In this document: positions 23,792 through 34,517 of the stretch, in pieces
How positions within the stretch are numbered: the stretch's first letter is position 1
Layout of the letters: the number at the start of each line of letters is the position of its first letter
Position numbers and translations under genes: made by a program
The notes under the pieces: generated by a model
Database searches by the model: none
Seen by the model: only the letters and a program-made list of their open reading frames with translations
Told to the model about the DNA's origin: nothing
Origin: Valencia hispanica
Lineage: Eukaryota; Chordata; Actinopteri; Cyprinodontiformes; Valenciidae
Length of the DNA stretch: 64,000 bases
Direction of reading: 5' to 3'
NCBI GenBank assembly: GCA_963556495.2
Contig: OY747704.1
Coordinates: forward strand, 36,589,501 to 36,653,500

Positions 23792-24769
23792 TTAACACAG
23801 CATATGACCTTGGGCATGTTGACATGAGTTCTTCTGAAAAACACAAAAAATAACTTCTTTTCTGCATGAGATATTTCAACATGTTGGTTGTTACACAGTG
23901 CTCCTTGTTTCTGTTTATAGTTTTTAGGGAAGGATAAAGTCATTGAAATCTTAAACAAGGTGTTCATACTATTTTGTGAATGTTGGTTAAATTGTTAGCT
24001 TTACAAAACAAAACTGTATAATCTGTGTAAATATATAAAGAATATATGTTGGGCTAATTGTAAAACATTGCAAGATTTTGTAAAAAATTGCAAGATTTAG
24101 TGTCAGCAACCAAAATAAACTGCTATTGAACAACACTTAGAAATTTATTAAAGAATATAATGATTTTATGTTTTATTTTAATATTTAAGCAGTCTCAATG
24201 ATACTCTGGTTCAGTACTTGTTCCTATGTTGGTGCATGTTTCTAATTTACTAGATAAATACATTTTTGTTTCTGTTTTTGTAAATCCAGAATGTTCTACA
24301 TCATTTAACTGTTATTGTTGTTCCTTCTGACCACCCCTTTTTATAGCTGTTCTTACTTGGACTTTCTTGGTTGTCCTTCTTGTTGGTCTTTCACTCTCAC
24401 TCACCTCCTCTCTGCCAGCAAGGACTGCAGGCTCTCAGCAGCATTACAGCGTGTAAACCTTGGATTACAGGAGCCAGGACTGCATGCCTCTTTAGGTCGC
24501 ACATACATAATTGTGTGAATATGTACTGTACCCACCTACATGCCATTCATATACACACACATGCAACAACCATTGCCACATACATACCTTAAACTGTGAG
24601 ATTTTTAGATATTCAAGCTATCAGTCTTCCCATGTCCATTCACAATACTAAACATCCTGCTTTTGTGTAATTATACAGTATATTTATATATCCCCCCCCC
24701 TGCCCATTGTTGTCCTCGTGTTCCAGTAGCCCACTGATCAACACCACCAGGATCTACACCATCTACGGA

Positions 24770-25700
24770 TGGTGACAAAGAGAAGGAAGGTAATCCACAC
24801 AGAGGAAATTGTGGTCCCAGAAGGAAGAATAGCAGATGTTGAGGAGGGCTACAAGTACCTTGAATATCACAGGCAATGGCAACCATGAAGAGGCCACAAG
24901 GAAAGCAGCAACAGCCTAATATCTGCAACGATTAAAGCAAGTCCTGTTAAGTCAGCTCAATGGCAAGAACAAGGTGTGGACAATCAACAGCTATATATAT
25001 ATACATCAAGACCACAGAAGGAGGCAGAGGTTTAGTGAGTGTCAGAGCCACTATTCAAGATGAAACATCCAAACGCCTAGAATACATCAGGAAGATGGCC
25101 CCAAGGGATAAAGTGCTCAGTGAAACTCTCAGACAATGGAAACTGGAGGAGAAGGAGCTGCAGGAACCATCCTGGTAGGATAAAAAATTGCATGGGATAT
25201 ACCAGCAACATAAAGTACAGCACAGAAGCACTGATCATGGCTGAACAGGAGCACGCCTTGAGCACCAGAGCGATAAAAGCCCAGGTGCAGGCTGTACAAA
25301 GAGCCCCAGAAACGATCCAGGATTTCACAGCAGGGTGTAAGATATAAGCAAGAAATGAATACATGGAACAACATAAGCAAGTGGCTTTTAAAGTGTACCA
25401 AATCATCTGTGCGGGATACAAACTGGAAACCCCTAGGTCAAAGTGGGAATCACCTCTTAAGGTGGTGGAGAATGACCGAGGTAAGATCCTGTGGGACTTC
25501 CAGATACAAACGGACAAAATGCTAATGGTCAACCAACCGGAAATTGTGATTATTGATAAGCAGCATAGGACAGCCGTTGTGATATATGTGGCTATCCTAA
25601 ATAATGGAAACATCACGAAAAAAAAGGAACATGAGAAGCTAGAAAAATACCAAGGGTTCAGAGAAGAGCTAGAAAGAACCTGGCAGGTGATGGCAACTTT
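24770..25700 (+). mobile_element. RLE-type LINE 3' end (R4/Rex6-like)
   Basis: Fragmented plus-strand frames encode the C-terminal part of a site-type LINE protein. GYKYLEY and KTTEGGRGLVSVRATIQDET lie near 24850-25070. Next come AEQEHALSTRAIKAQVQA and APETIQDFTAGCK (25240-25345). The end is SKWESPLKVVENDRGKILWD, QTDKMLMVNQPEIVIIDKQ and EKLEKYQGFREELERTWQV (25435-25690). The last block has the layout of a restriction-like endonuclease (PD...D-x-V...KY). Here the family's usual PD has become PE, and the Asp of the usual VVDVA word has become Tyr (VVIYVA). The reverse transcriptase core is missing. At least three frame breaks are present, so it is a dead 5'-truncated copy. Assignment to R4/Rex6 rather than another RLE clade is from memory of the family. 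Confidence 0.65.
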
Positions 25701-26242
25701 CTGTCAACAAATATACAGAAAGTTTATTAAAGCTTCCAAAACAAAAGTTAAAGTTTAAAAATCTAAATCTCATAAGGTCTTGAGGACAAACGAAAGCAGA
25801 CCTGGTCTCAGAAAGTAAGCAAAAAGAGGCATAACAGAGGGATGTTAAAAAAAGGCTCTGTATCTCTGCCTTTATAACTGTTAAGCTGCAGAAGATTTTT
25901 TCTATAAAGCTACAGGTCCTTCTCAAAAAATTAGCATATTGTGATAATATTTCATTCTTTTCCATAATGTAATGATAAAAATTAAACTTTCATATATTTT
26001 AGATTCCTTGCACACCAACTGAAATATTTCCGGTCTTTTATTGTTTTAAAACTGATGATTTTGGCATACAGCTCATGAAAACCCAAAATTCCTATCTCAA
26101 AAAATTAGCATATAATGAAAAGGTTCTCTAAACGAGCTATTAACCTAATCATCTGAATCAACTAATTAACTCTAAACACCTGCAAAAGATTCCTGAGGCT
26201 TTTAAAAACTCCCAGCCTGGTTCATTACTCAAAACCGCAATC

Positions 26243-27456
26243 ATGGGTAAGACTGCCGACCTGACTGCTGCCCAGAAGGCCATCATTGACACCCTCAAGC
26301 AAGAGGGTAAGACACAGAAAGACATTTCTGAACGAATAGGCTGTTCCCAGAGTGCTGTATCAAGGCACCTCAGTGGGAAGTCTGTGGGAAGGAAAAAGTG
26401 TGGCAGAAAACGCTGCACAACGAGAAGAGGTGACCGGACCCTGAGGAAGATTGTGGAGAAGGACCGATTCCAGACCTTGGGGGACCTGCGGAAGCAGTGG
26501 ACTGAGTCTGGAGTAGAAACATCCAGATCCACCGTGCACAGGCATGTGCAGGAAATGGGCTACAGGTGCCGCATTCCCCAGGTCAAGCCACTTTTGAACC
26601 AGAAACAGCGGCAGAAGCGCCTGACCTGGGCTACAGAGAAGCAGCACTGGACTGTTGCTCAGTGGTCCAAAGTACTTGCATGTCATTCGGAAATCAAGGT
26701 GCCAGAGTCTGGAGGAAGACTTGGGAGAAGGAAATGCCAATATGCCTGAAGTCCAGTGTCAAGTACCCACAGTCAGTGATGGTCTGGGGTGCCATGTCAG
26801 CTGCTGGTGTTGGTCCACTGTGTTTTATCAAGGGCAGGGTCAATGCAGCTAGCTATCAGGAGATTTTGGAGCACTTCATGCTTCCATCTGCTGAAAAGCT
26901 TTATGGAGATGAAGATTTCATTTATCAGCATGACCTGGCACCTGCTCACAGTGCCAAAACCACTGGTAAATGGTTTACTGACCATGGTATTACTGTGCTC
27001 AATTGGCCTGCCAACTCTCCAGACCTGAACCCCATAGAGCAGGGGTGCCCAATTCCGGTCCTCAAGGGCCGGTCTCCTGCACGTTTTAGTTCTTTCCCTG
27101 GTTCAGCACACCTGAATCAAATGATGGCTCATTAGCAGGCCTCTGCAGAACTTTGACATGCTGAGGAGGTAGTTGGATGATTTGAATCAGCTCTGTTAGA
27201 CCAGAGACGCATCTAAAACTGGCTGGAGACCGGCCCTTGAGGCCCGGAATTGGAGACCCATGCCATAGAGAATCTGTGGGATATTGTGAAGAGGAAGTTG
27301 AGAGACGCAAGACCCAACACTCTGGATGAGCTTAAGGCCGCTATTGAAGCATCCTGGGCCTCCATAACACCTCAGCAGTGCCACAGGCTGATTGCCTCCA
27401 TGCCACGCCGCATTGAAGCAGTCATTTCTGCAAAAGGATTCCCGACCAAGTATTGA
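26243..27456 (+). pseudogene. Tc1 transposase, family 3, deleted and interrupted
   Basis: The start codon at 26243 opens MGKTADLTAAQKAIIDTLKQ and the first frame continues through HTH words (KDISERIGCSQSAVSRHLSG; ETSRSTVHRHVQEMGY) to VAQWSKVL at about 26672. There the stretch that should carry the first catalytic Asp (SDESKF in related copies) is deleted and the frame shifts. The next frame reads SFGNQGARVWRKT, SVMVWGAMSAAGVGPLCFIK and FIYQHDLAPAHSAKT (second Asp) up to SPDLNPIE. A hAT MITE then follows directly after the catalytic Glu codon. Beyond it, NLWDIVKRKLRDA to KGFPTKY (27271-27456) completes the protein. It cannot be active. Confidence 0.9.
27040..27262. mobile_element. hAT-type MITE inside the Tc1 transposase
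   Basis: A 223-base element with inverted ends: CAGGGGTGCCCAATTCCGGT on the left and, as reverse complement, CATGGGTCTCCAATTCCGGG on the right. It is flanked by a perfect 8-base duplication CCATAGAG (27032-27039 and 27263-27270). The 8-base target and CAGGGGTG end are typical of hAT. It has no coding capacity. Confidence 0.92.
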
Positions 27457-28106
27457 GTGCATAACTGAACATAATTATTTGAAGGTTGACTTTTTTTTAT
27501 ATTAAAAACACTTTTCTTTTATTGGTCGGATGAAATATGCTAATTTCTTGAGTTTTCATGAGCTGAATGCCAAAATCATCAGTTTTAAAACAATAAAAGA
27601 TCTGAAATATTTCAGTTGGTGTGCAATGAATCTAAAATATATGAAAGTTTAATTTTATCATTACATTATGGAAAAGAATGAACTTTATCACAATATGCAA
27701 ATTTTTTGAGAAGGACCTGTATTTATTAGAACCTTGTCCAGTCAATAGACCCAGATGTTACCATCCCATCGCCAGAGCAGTAATTCTTAGGAAATGTTTC
27801 TGTTGATGGTAGATATTAAAGTTTGCATTACAATTGAAAGTTTGCCATCCATTCTATGTACATAAAAAGTATAAGCCCACAAACAAGTCATTTGCAACTA
27901 GTCCCTTTACAACAACACTGTTTTGCTTAATAAGGATTTTCTCAACTTTGTCGTTAAACCATCACAGCTGAGTCACCGGAGCAATAGCTCCTCTCTCAAA
28001 GGGTGTTTGCATAACTGCTTACCTGCCTATCATTTTTTTTCCCCCTGTTTTCCCCTGAAATTTTCTTTGCTGGTAGAGTTGCTTAGATAAAATCTGCTCA
28101 AATTAG

Positions 28107-28212
28107 GGGGTCGCGTAGCACAGTGGTTAAGAAAGGCACCCCATGTTAAGAGGCATTAGCCCCCGAAGCTGTCGTCCCGGGTTTGACTCCTGTCCCCGTG
28201 TACCTTTGCTCA
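28107..28212 (+). mobile_element. tRNA-derived SINE, truncated
   Basis: The head has an A-box-like TAGCACAGTGGTTAAG and a B-box-like GGGTTTGACTCC, followed by CCCCGTGTACCTTTGCTCAG. The same order occurs in the SINE at 60572-60753 (CGTAGTGGTTAGC ... GGGTGACCTTTGCCACAT), so both probably belong to one family. The tail is missing. It is not a functional tRNA: no cloverleaf closes. Confidence 0.65.
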
Positions 28213-28256
28213 GCAAATTTGGATTTCCATGGTGATAGGACATTTATATTCCTTAA

Positions 28257-28639
28257 AGAGCAGCTCACCCCCCTACCAGAGTCAAAGTCCACCAACATTT
28301 CCAGTTTAAAAAATGTGGCAATAGGTGACGTTGCCTGGTGGACCGGGGGACGAGTGGCCGGAACTGGCTCTGTTTCATACTCCACAGCAGCGGCATATTG
28401 GTCATCACTGCAGAGGTAAATAGCAATGCGCGATTCAAATTAAAGTGCAGTGTAAAATTTTAACCTGAAGAGGGCACACTGACAATTTTTGGTAGAAAAT
28501 GAATATTCTTATTAAAATGTACTTAAATACCCAAAATTAATGACAAGATATGTTGACAGCACTATTAGACACTCATTTATACACTTTATCAGAAGAAAGG
28601 GGATTTTTGTTTTGGGGGGGGGGGGGGGGGGGTTGCTCT
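28257..28639. mobile_element. TTAA-flanked MITE, family D, with a G-tract
   Basis: TTAA at 28253-28256 and 28640-28643 flanks ends AGAGCAGCTCACCCCCC (left) and, as reverse complement, AGAGCAACCCCCC (right). A run of 19 G at 28614-28632 lies in the right end, probably an expansion of the C/G-rich terminal motif. No coding features. Confidence 0.7.
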
Positions 28640-29742
28640 TTAAATCCAAAAGTGATGTGAGCAGTATGAAAACAAAGCCTTAGGAGATTTGGGTAAGTGT
28701 CTAGGTTGTCATTAGGATCTTGTCAACACCACAAAAAAAGGATCACACCACAATACTTACTGAATTGATGATGTGTGAGGACTAGATTTTATTTTCTATA
28801 GAAGTCTGCCACATAAATGTTGCAAACTGTGTAACGGAGTGTAATTTTCAAATATTAACTACTTCAACAGTTGACATTCTGAACAGATAACGTTGCCCAT
28901 CTCAGAGGACTTGAAAAATATATATTGGTTTTTCTGAGGTGGAAAATGGCAGACAGGGAACAGTTACACCAGACCAAAGAGAAGAGCATTATGTGACCTG
29001 AATATAATTATTACCGTTTTAGGAAAGGGGGAATTTATGGCTCTGTGTGACTACAGTTCAATTTCATCTTGTTTCACTTGACTCACATTTTGAAGGTGTT
29101 CGAAGTGCCTTTAACTTGGCCTTTATTTGGCACTTTCACAATCTGATAACTGCTCCTCAGAGCACATATTTTTATACAGCCATCAGTCTTAACACTGACA
29201 GCTGACAGGTTAACTGACTACCACACCGCATCGTGTTACAGGGCAAGGTTCTGCTAGAAAAACATAAATGCAGGGGTGCAGATGGATGTTACCTTTCCAT
29301 TTGGCATCCATCTGCCACAAATTTAGGGAAACAGAACTCTACAAACGCATGGAGCCATCAATATATTTTGGTAGAAAATAATCCGACTTTGAAACATTGC
29401 TGTGTTTGATTGGTTTGTTTGTGTGGGCATAGTGTCGAGTCTATGCCTAATCATTTGTTTGTGTTTTAAGTTCATCACTTGTCCATCTTTTCAGACTCCA
29501 GAGTTCTACCATCTACATTTGTGTCTACAGTATTGTCTTTATATACCAGGCAAGTCTCATGTTACAAGAGATGTCAAGTCAAGTCAGATTTTTTCATAGA
29601 CGACTTTTTATTTGACAATTGTAGACTCGGTGTGCTAGGACCAACATGTAAAAATGGAAATTAAGACAACCAATGAAACATAAAAAACAATTATTCATGC
29701 AACTTAAAAGCAAATACACAGCTTAAAATAACACACACAAAA

Positions 29743-29812
29743 AAGACTGGTTACCGGTCCAGGGTGCACCCCGCCTCTTGCCCCATGACTGCTCAATATA
29801 GGCAACATCCAC
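29743..29812 (+). repeat. Fragment of a common fish LINE/SINE tail
   Basis: ACTGGTTACCGGTCCAGGGT followed by GCACCCCGCCTCTTGCCC matches the well-known interspersed tail found in many teleost genomes, usually assigned to an RTE-type element or a SINE using its tail. Only about 70 bases are preserved. Confidence 0.5.
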
Positions 29813-30709
29813 AGGAAAACCACACAAGCACAGATTTACGGCATAAAAAACGCTTCTTTCAAAAACAGGTGTTGCATATCAAGGTGCTGATTAGACAGCA
29901 TGAATATTTCACAGGTGTGCCTTAGACTGGTAACAATAAAGGGCTGGCCGTATACACACTCTCTCCCCAGAGCGACAGGATGGCTGACGACAGCCGACAT
30001 TATTAATGTCCAATAAGATCGATCCTTCCAAAACTGTGCTTTCAAGTGCGTATGCCTTTTTTGCTCTAAGTATGTACATTTGCATCCTTTTCTGTATTTT
30101 TTTCTTTCTTTTTGTTTACATGTATGCAGAAAAAGGTCACCTTTTGTAATGTTTATTCATGTTCTCTACAGATGCAGAAAACATATTGGCTACAAGTGAA
30201 AATATTGTGTGGAGGTCTGAATAATTTAGTAATGATAAATACATAGAAGGAATGTGTAAAGAGAGTCAGGGCAGACTAGAAGGGTTAATTTCATAGTCAA
30301 AGTTAGGCAGGAATCATTTTGAACAACATTGAAAGAGAAAAATTAAATTGATCAATGTGTTCCATTAAGAAACTTGTACTGAATAATACATTTTAAGTCT
30401 AAACAACTTATCTGAGCCAAGACTTGCAGAACTGCTGCCTCACCCACTACTGCAGCAAAGAATGTTGAGCAGACTGATGACGAGCCCCCTCTTAGCATCT
30501 AGTCCTTCCACCTCCTACAGTACAAAATTATGCATGTTAGGTCAAGTGATTGAAAATGTACCTTTAGAAATATTGTGAACATGTATATTTGTTAACCTTA
30601 AAAGGGATAAAGAAATTAAATTGAACTGATTGAGATTTCTGAACAATTGAGGACTAAATTGTCTTTTATAATCCATCGCATTTTAGTGTTGACACAGATT
30701 GCTCTCCTG

Positions 30710-31386
30710 CAGGGACAGCTGGTATAAGTGGGCTAGTAGGGCTAAGCCCTCCCACATGTTTAGAAAAAAAAGTTAAAATAGTTATCTAATAAACATGAAT
30801 TGAAAATATTGTATGTTTTGAAATTTACACTACTGGTGCCCAACCATCCTAAGAAAACTACAAAATCTCTCCAAAGGGGCTAACTTTTCACAGCCTAAAC
30901 AGTCCCGTTAGATTCAATGTAATTAGTGGTACGGAGTGATTGACAGATTGCTTACCACGTCCCCTGGATTTGATATATGTTTATCTGAATAAATTCAGTT
31001 CGCCCAGAGCACCAAACAAGCTAGGACTGCTCCTGCTCATTAAAAAAAGACTCTTTCTAATGTGCATTTTATTTAGTTTGATATTATCAGTGTGATTAGT
31101 AATTGTTAAGGAGTGTGGTCCACTGATAGGCTAAGTTGTTTGACAAAAAATCAGCGGAATAAATTATAGTTCAAACCCTTAATGAGGAGCACTTGAGTAT
31201 TGGAAAGTTGTGACAAGAGACTCAGTGTAAGATTGTTTTTTGGTGGTGGTTTAGAGGGACATATTGCTGTTTTAAAGCAAGTTTTCTCTATTTCAAATGG
31301 AAGGCTTTGTGTTGTTGCAATCTAACCCGTAGCATTTTAAAATGTTTGTTAGCCCACCCTCCAAATATAGCCAGTAGCTGCCACTG
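30710..31386. mobile_element. hAT-type non-autonomous element
   Basis: Inverted ends: CAGGGACAGCTGGTATAAGT then GGGCTA on the left, and as reverse complement CAGTGGCAGCTACTGGCTAT then GGGTGGGCTA on the right. The flanking 8-mers CTCTCCTG and CTCTCTGT look like a degraded 8-base target duplication. The 677-base interior has no coding features. Confidence 0.6.
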
Positions 31387-32111
31387 CTCTCTGTAAATGT
31401 CAGAATTTAATTGTGAAACTATATCTTATTTTTCAGTTTTCCCCCCACATACTTAGGTGTTGGTAGACAAAAGTGAAATAATATTCTACATCATACTTAC
31501 AGGTGGTTTGAATGCACACAGCTAGGGCACACATTCCATTCAATTATTCATTACATGTGCATGTATAATTTCTGATTTTACATGTATGTCCATGTATTAT
31601 GTATGACAAATGGGCATTTTGACTTGTCTGCTCAGCTTTTTTGAACAGGTCTTACGGACTTGCATTCCTTCATGCACAGTTTTCAAAGCTTTGTGAGATG
31701 CATATTATATATATATGGAGTAATGTGAGAGATGGTACTCGAAAACTGCATGCCTTGGGTTAAATGTTGAGTGTGATTACTGAAAGAGGAACAAAACCTA
31801 AAGACTAGTTTTCCACTCTACCCTTCTGCTTCTAATACTGGCACTAATGAAAGATCAAGCAATGATTGATGAAGGAAAGAAAATGTTAAAAAGACAAGAC
31901 AAATAAAGCTGATAACTTTCTCGGTCATTTTCACGAAGGTAGAAGTTTGTAGATAATCTGTCAGGTTAGACTCCAGTGGATTTTCTACCATTTCAGGAGT
32001 CTCTTTATCATTATACCCCACTGTCTGACAGCTCGCTTCGTTTGTGTTCCTTAGGGAGAATCTCTGGCCTCTTTTATTGAAGTTTTATCTGTACTCTGCC
32101 TCTGTTTCTAT

Positions 32112-32221
<110 letters not shown>

Positions 32222-32877
32222 GAGATACTTTTCAGGGTTTGATTTAATAAAAAAAGGTGACAATTCAAAATGCCAAACATATACGGAACACAGGGGCTAA
32301 TTGATTTGAAAGACATTTCCCAGTAACTCATTATAATAATCATATGTTTGCAACAAGGCAATTATTTATAAAGCATTTATTTCTTTGTCAATTAAAAACA
32401 AGCATGCGGAAGGCAATTTAAAATATATTAAAAGATATGTATTTTAATCATAAAGTTATTAATTAATTTTAACTTTGGTATTTGAATGCACATTAAAGTC
32501 GTAAAGTCTGAAGTGGATATACATAATATACCCAGGCTGAGCCATGGTGAAATACAATTCCTAGCAGTTCAAGTAAACAGCAACTTTGCTGCTCATAGGG
32601 GAAATCAGAGCTGGGCTTGTTGTTAATGATTATTTTGTATAGACTTTAGTCATATGAGTGTCTATTGGTTTGAGTATATTTGTGTGTGAGGAAGAAAGAT
32701 GGAAAGCAGACCTATATTTATAGTCTTAGAGCAGGTTCTTGAGCAAATGATCAAATATTAATAAACCCAGTATGTTATGCAAATAATTCTTATGAGTTTG
32801 TATGGCAACATTTAATGGTGAATTATATCCACTGCTTAGTCTAATCTAATACTAGTTGCAGTTGCAATCTTAGAATA

Positions 32878-33118
32878 CAGGTGAAACTCAAAAATTTGAA
32901 TGTTGTGCAGCAGTTCATTTATTTCAAAAATTAAACTTGAAAGGTGAAACCAATATATGATGTAAAGTCATTACATTCAAATCGAGCTATTTCAAGCCTT
33001 TATTTGTTAGAATGTTGATTCTTATGGCTTACAGCTTATGAAAACCGCTGTATCACCAAAGCAAGAGCTGTTTCTGTATTGTCTGTGCACGACTTGGTGG
33101 CAGACTGAACACTGCAAG
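32878..33118 (+). mobile_element. Left end of a Tc1-type element
   Basis: After TA at 32876-32877, the end CAGGTGAAACTCAAAAATTT matches the MITE at 17439. It continues with AAAGGTGAAACCAATATATGA and TTCTTATGGCTTACAGCTTATGAAAAC-like inner sequence. The right end is absent; an RTE remnant follows. Confidence 0.65.
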
Positions 33119-33745
33119 GGTTGACCCTTTGGAAGTCTCATCTTTGCTTTTTGCAGATGTTGTTTCTGTTGGCATCTTCAGTCAAGACTTTCAGTAGGCA
33201 CTGTAGTAGTTCACCACTGAGTGTGGAGTTGCAGGGATGACAGACAGTCAGTTCCTTTCCAACTGAGGTGCCCATGTTTCTGTACTGGAAAATAGGGATA
33301 TACTCTCCAGCAAGGTTGAGTCTCTGCCTCATACAATGGACCTTAAGAGTCATGATGACTTGTAGATGATTTAGGGTAGGACATAGCAGGAGATGGACAG
33401 ATGGATCAGGGATCTGCTTGTATTAATGTACTGTTAATTCTCTACTAAAGGGTCCATCTTCATTGCAGTCCTAGCCTATTGCCGTACATATGGACCATGA
33501 TTAAAATGAAGGTCCCAGAATGAAAGCATTTTAAATGTAATTATAACTGTAGCCTAGTTGGATTGAAAGAAGTCTCCTGAAGACATCTGGTTACAATGCC
33601 TATCTTTCTTTGAAATCTTTCTGGTGACATCTTATTGGTAGTAGAGCCTGGGGCAGACCCGGAACTGTCTGAACAATTATATTTCCCTTGCTGGATGAGA
33701 ATGCCTTGGGATCCCTCTTGAGGGAGAGGGATGTCTGGGTTTTTC
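33119..33745 (+). mobile_element. RTE-type LINE remnant
   Basis: Nucleotide order follows the 3' half of a common fish RTE reverse transcriptase frame. CTTTTTGCAGATGTTGTTTC (33147-33166) is where the FADD box should be; here a base is lost and the second Asp is gone. GAGTGTGGAGTTGCAGGGATGA comes next, then CAAGGTTGAGTCTCTGCCTC. Near 33645 follow CCTGGGGCAGACCCGGAACT and GGGAGAGGGATGTCTGGGTT. Coding capacity is completely lost. Family assignment is by remembered pattern. Confidence 0.55.
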
Positions 33746-33795
33746 TTCTGGATTTGTTACCTCAGAGAATCAAACTTAAATAGGTGGAAGACAAT

Positions 33796-34517
33796 GGGGA
33801 GCCTAAGTCTCCTCCCCTTCCTGTTAGCAGATGGGTCCTCTGGCCAAAAAAAAAAAAAGAATGAAAGTGAATGGAGCGATAAAAGTTATTTTCTGGTCCG
33901 CTTTGTCTTACGTCCTGAATCACACATTTGATGTACCTCAATTTAAATGACAACGATGTGCATTTCGACTGCATTTTTCAAGTGATTTGGGATGTATTTG
34001 ATTGTAAAAATTCACAATTGAAATGCCTACAAATCAGAAGTCACATATATGACATCTCGGAACTAATGGTAGCTAGTACTAGCTAGCACTTAAAATACTC
34101 ACCGAGACCTTGTGGAGCTGCATGCTGGCTCTCACTCAACTGACTATTTCCCCCAGCATAGCTGCCACTTTCCACATTTATGGTGGTTTTCTCCACGTTT
34201 AATGCTCTTTCCTTCGTCCTGGAGGAAGGAGGCGAAGCCGGCTAATCTCACGGCCATTTTTGTCCTTCTTCTTCTTCTTTAGTTGTAGTCCACTAAGTGT
34301 TTTTACACAAAACCTAAAGTAACTTTTGCCGCCGGTCGAAAATTAGCTGTTTCTCTGAATCAAAATGTGTCTTTAAATTCACGGACATCATATGTTCAAT
34401 TCATGGCCCATTTCAAACAGGATCAGAAAATAACTATTGCTCCATTGACTCTCATTCATTTTTTTGGCAGTAGAGGACCCGTGGACCGGAAGTAGAAGGG
34501 CGTGACTTGGGCTCCCC
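33796..34517. mobile_element. Non-autonomous DNA transposon with GGGGAGCC ends
   Basis: Left end ATGGGGAGCCTAAGTCTCCT pairs with the reverse complement of the right end, ATGGGGAGCCCAAGTCACGC. The inner GGGTCCTCT words at 33834 and in the complement of 34470-34485 also pair. The 722-base interior has no coding features. No target duplication is visible, so the superfamily is left open. Confidence 0.6.

Larger units (their letters stand above)
25913..27719 (+). mobile_element. Tc1-like transposon (family 3) carrying a hAT MITE
   Basis: TA at 25911-25912 and 27720-27721 flanks inverted ends beginning CAGGTCCTTCTCAAAAAATT and, on the right, the complement of AATTTTTTGAGAAGGACCTG. An inner copy of the end motif (CTCAAAAAATTAGCATA at about 26098, AAATATGCTAATTTCTTGAG at about 27535) gives the inverted/direct repeat layout common in fish Tc1 elements. 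The element encodes a transposase (26243-27456) broken by a small deletion and by a 223-base hAT MITE. Confidence 0.9.
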
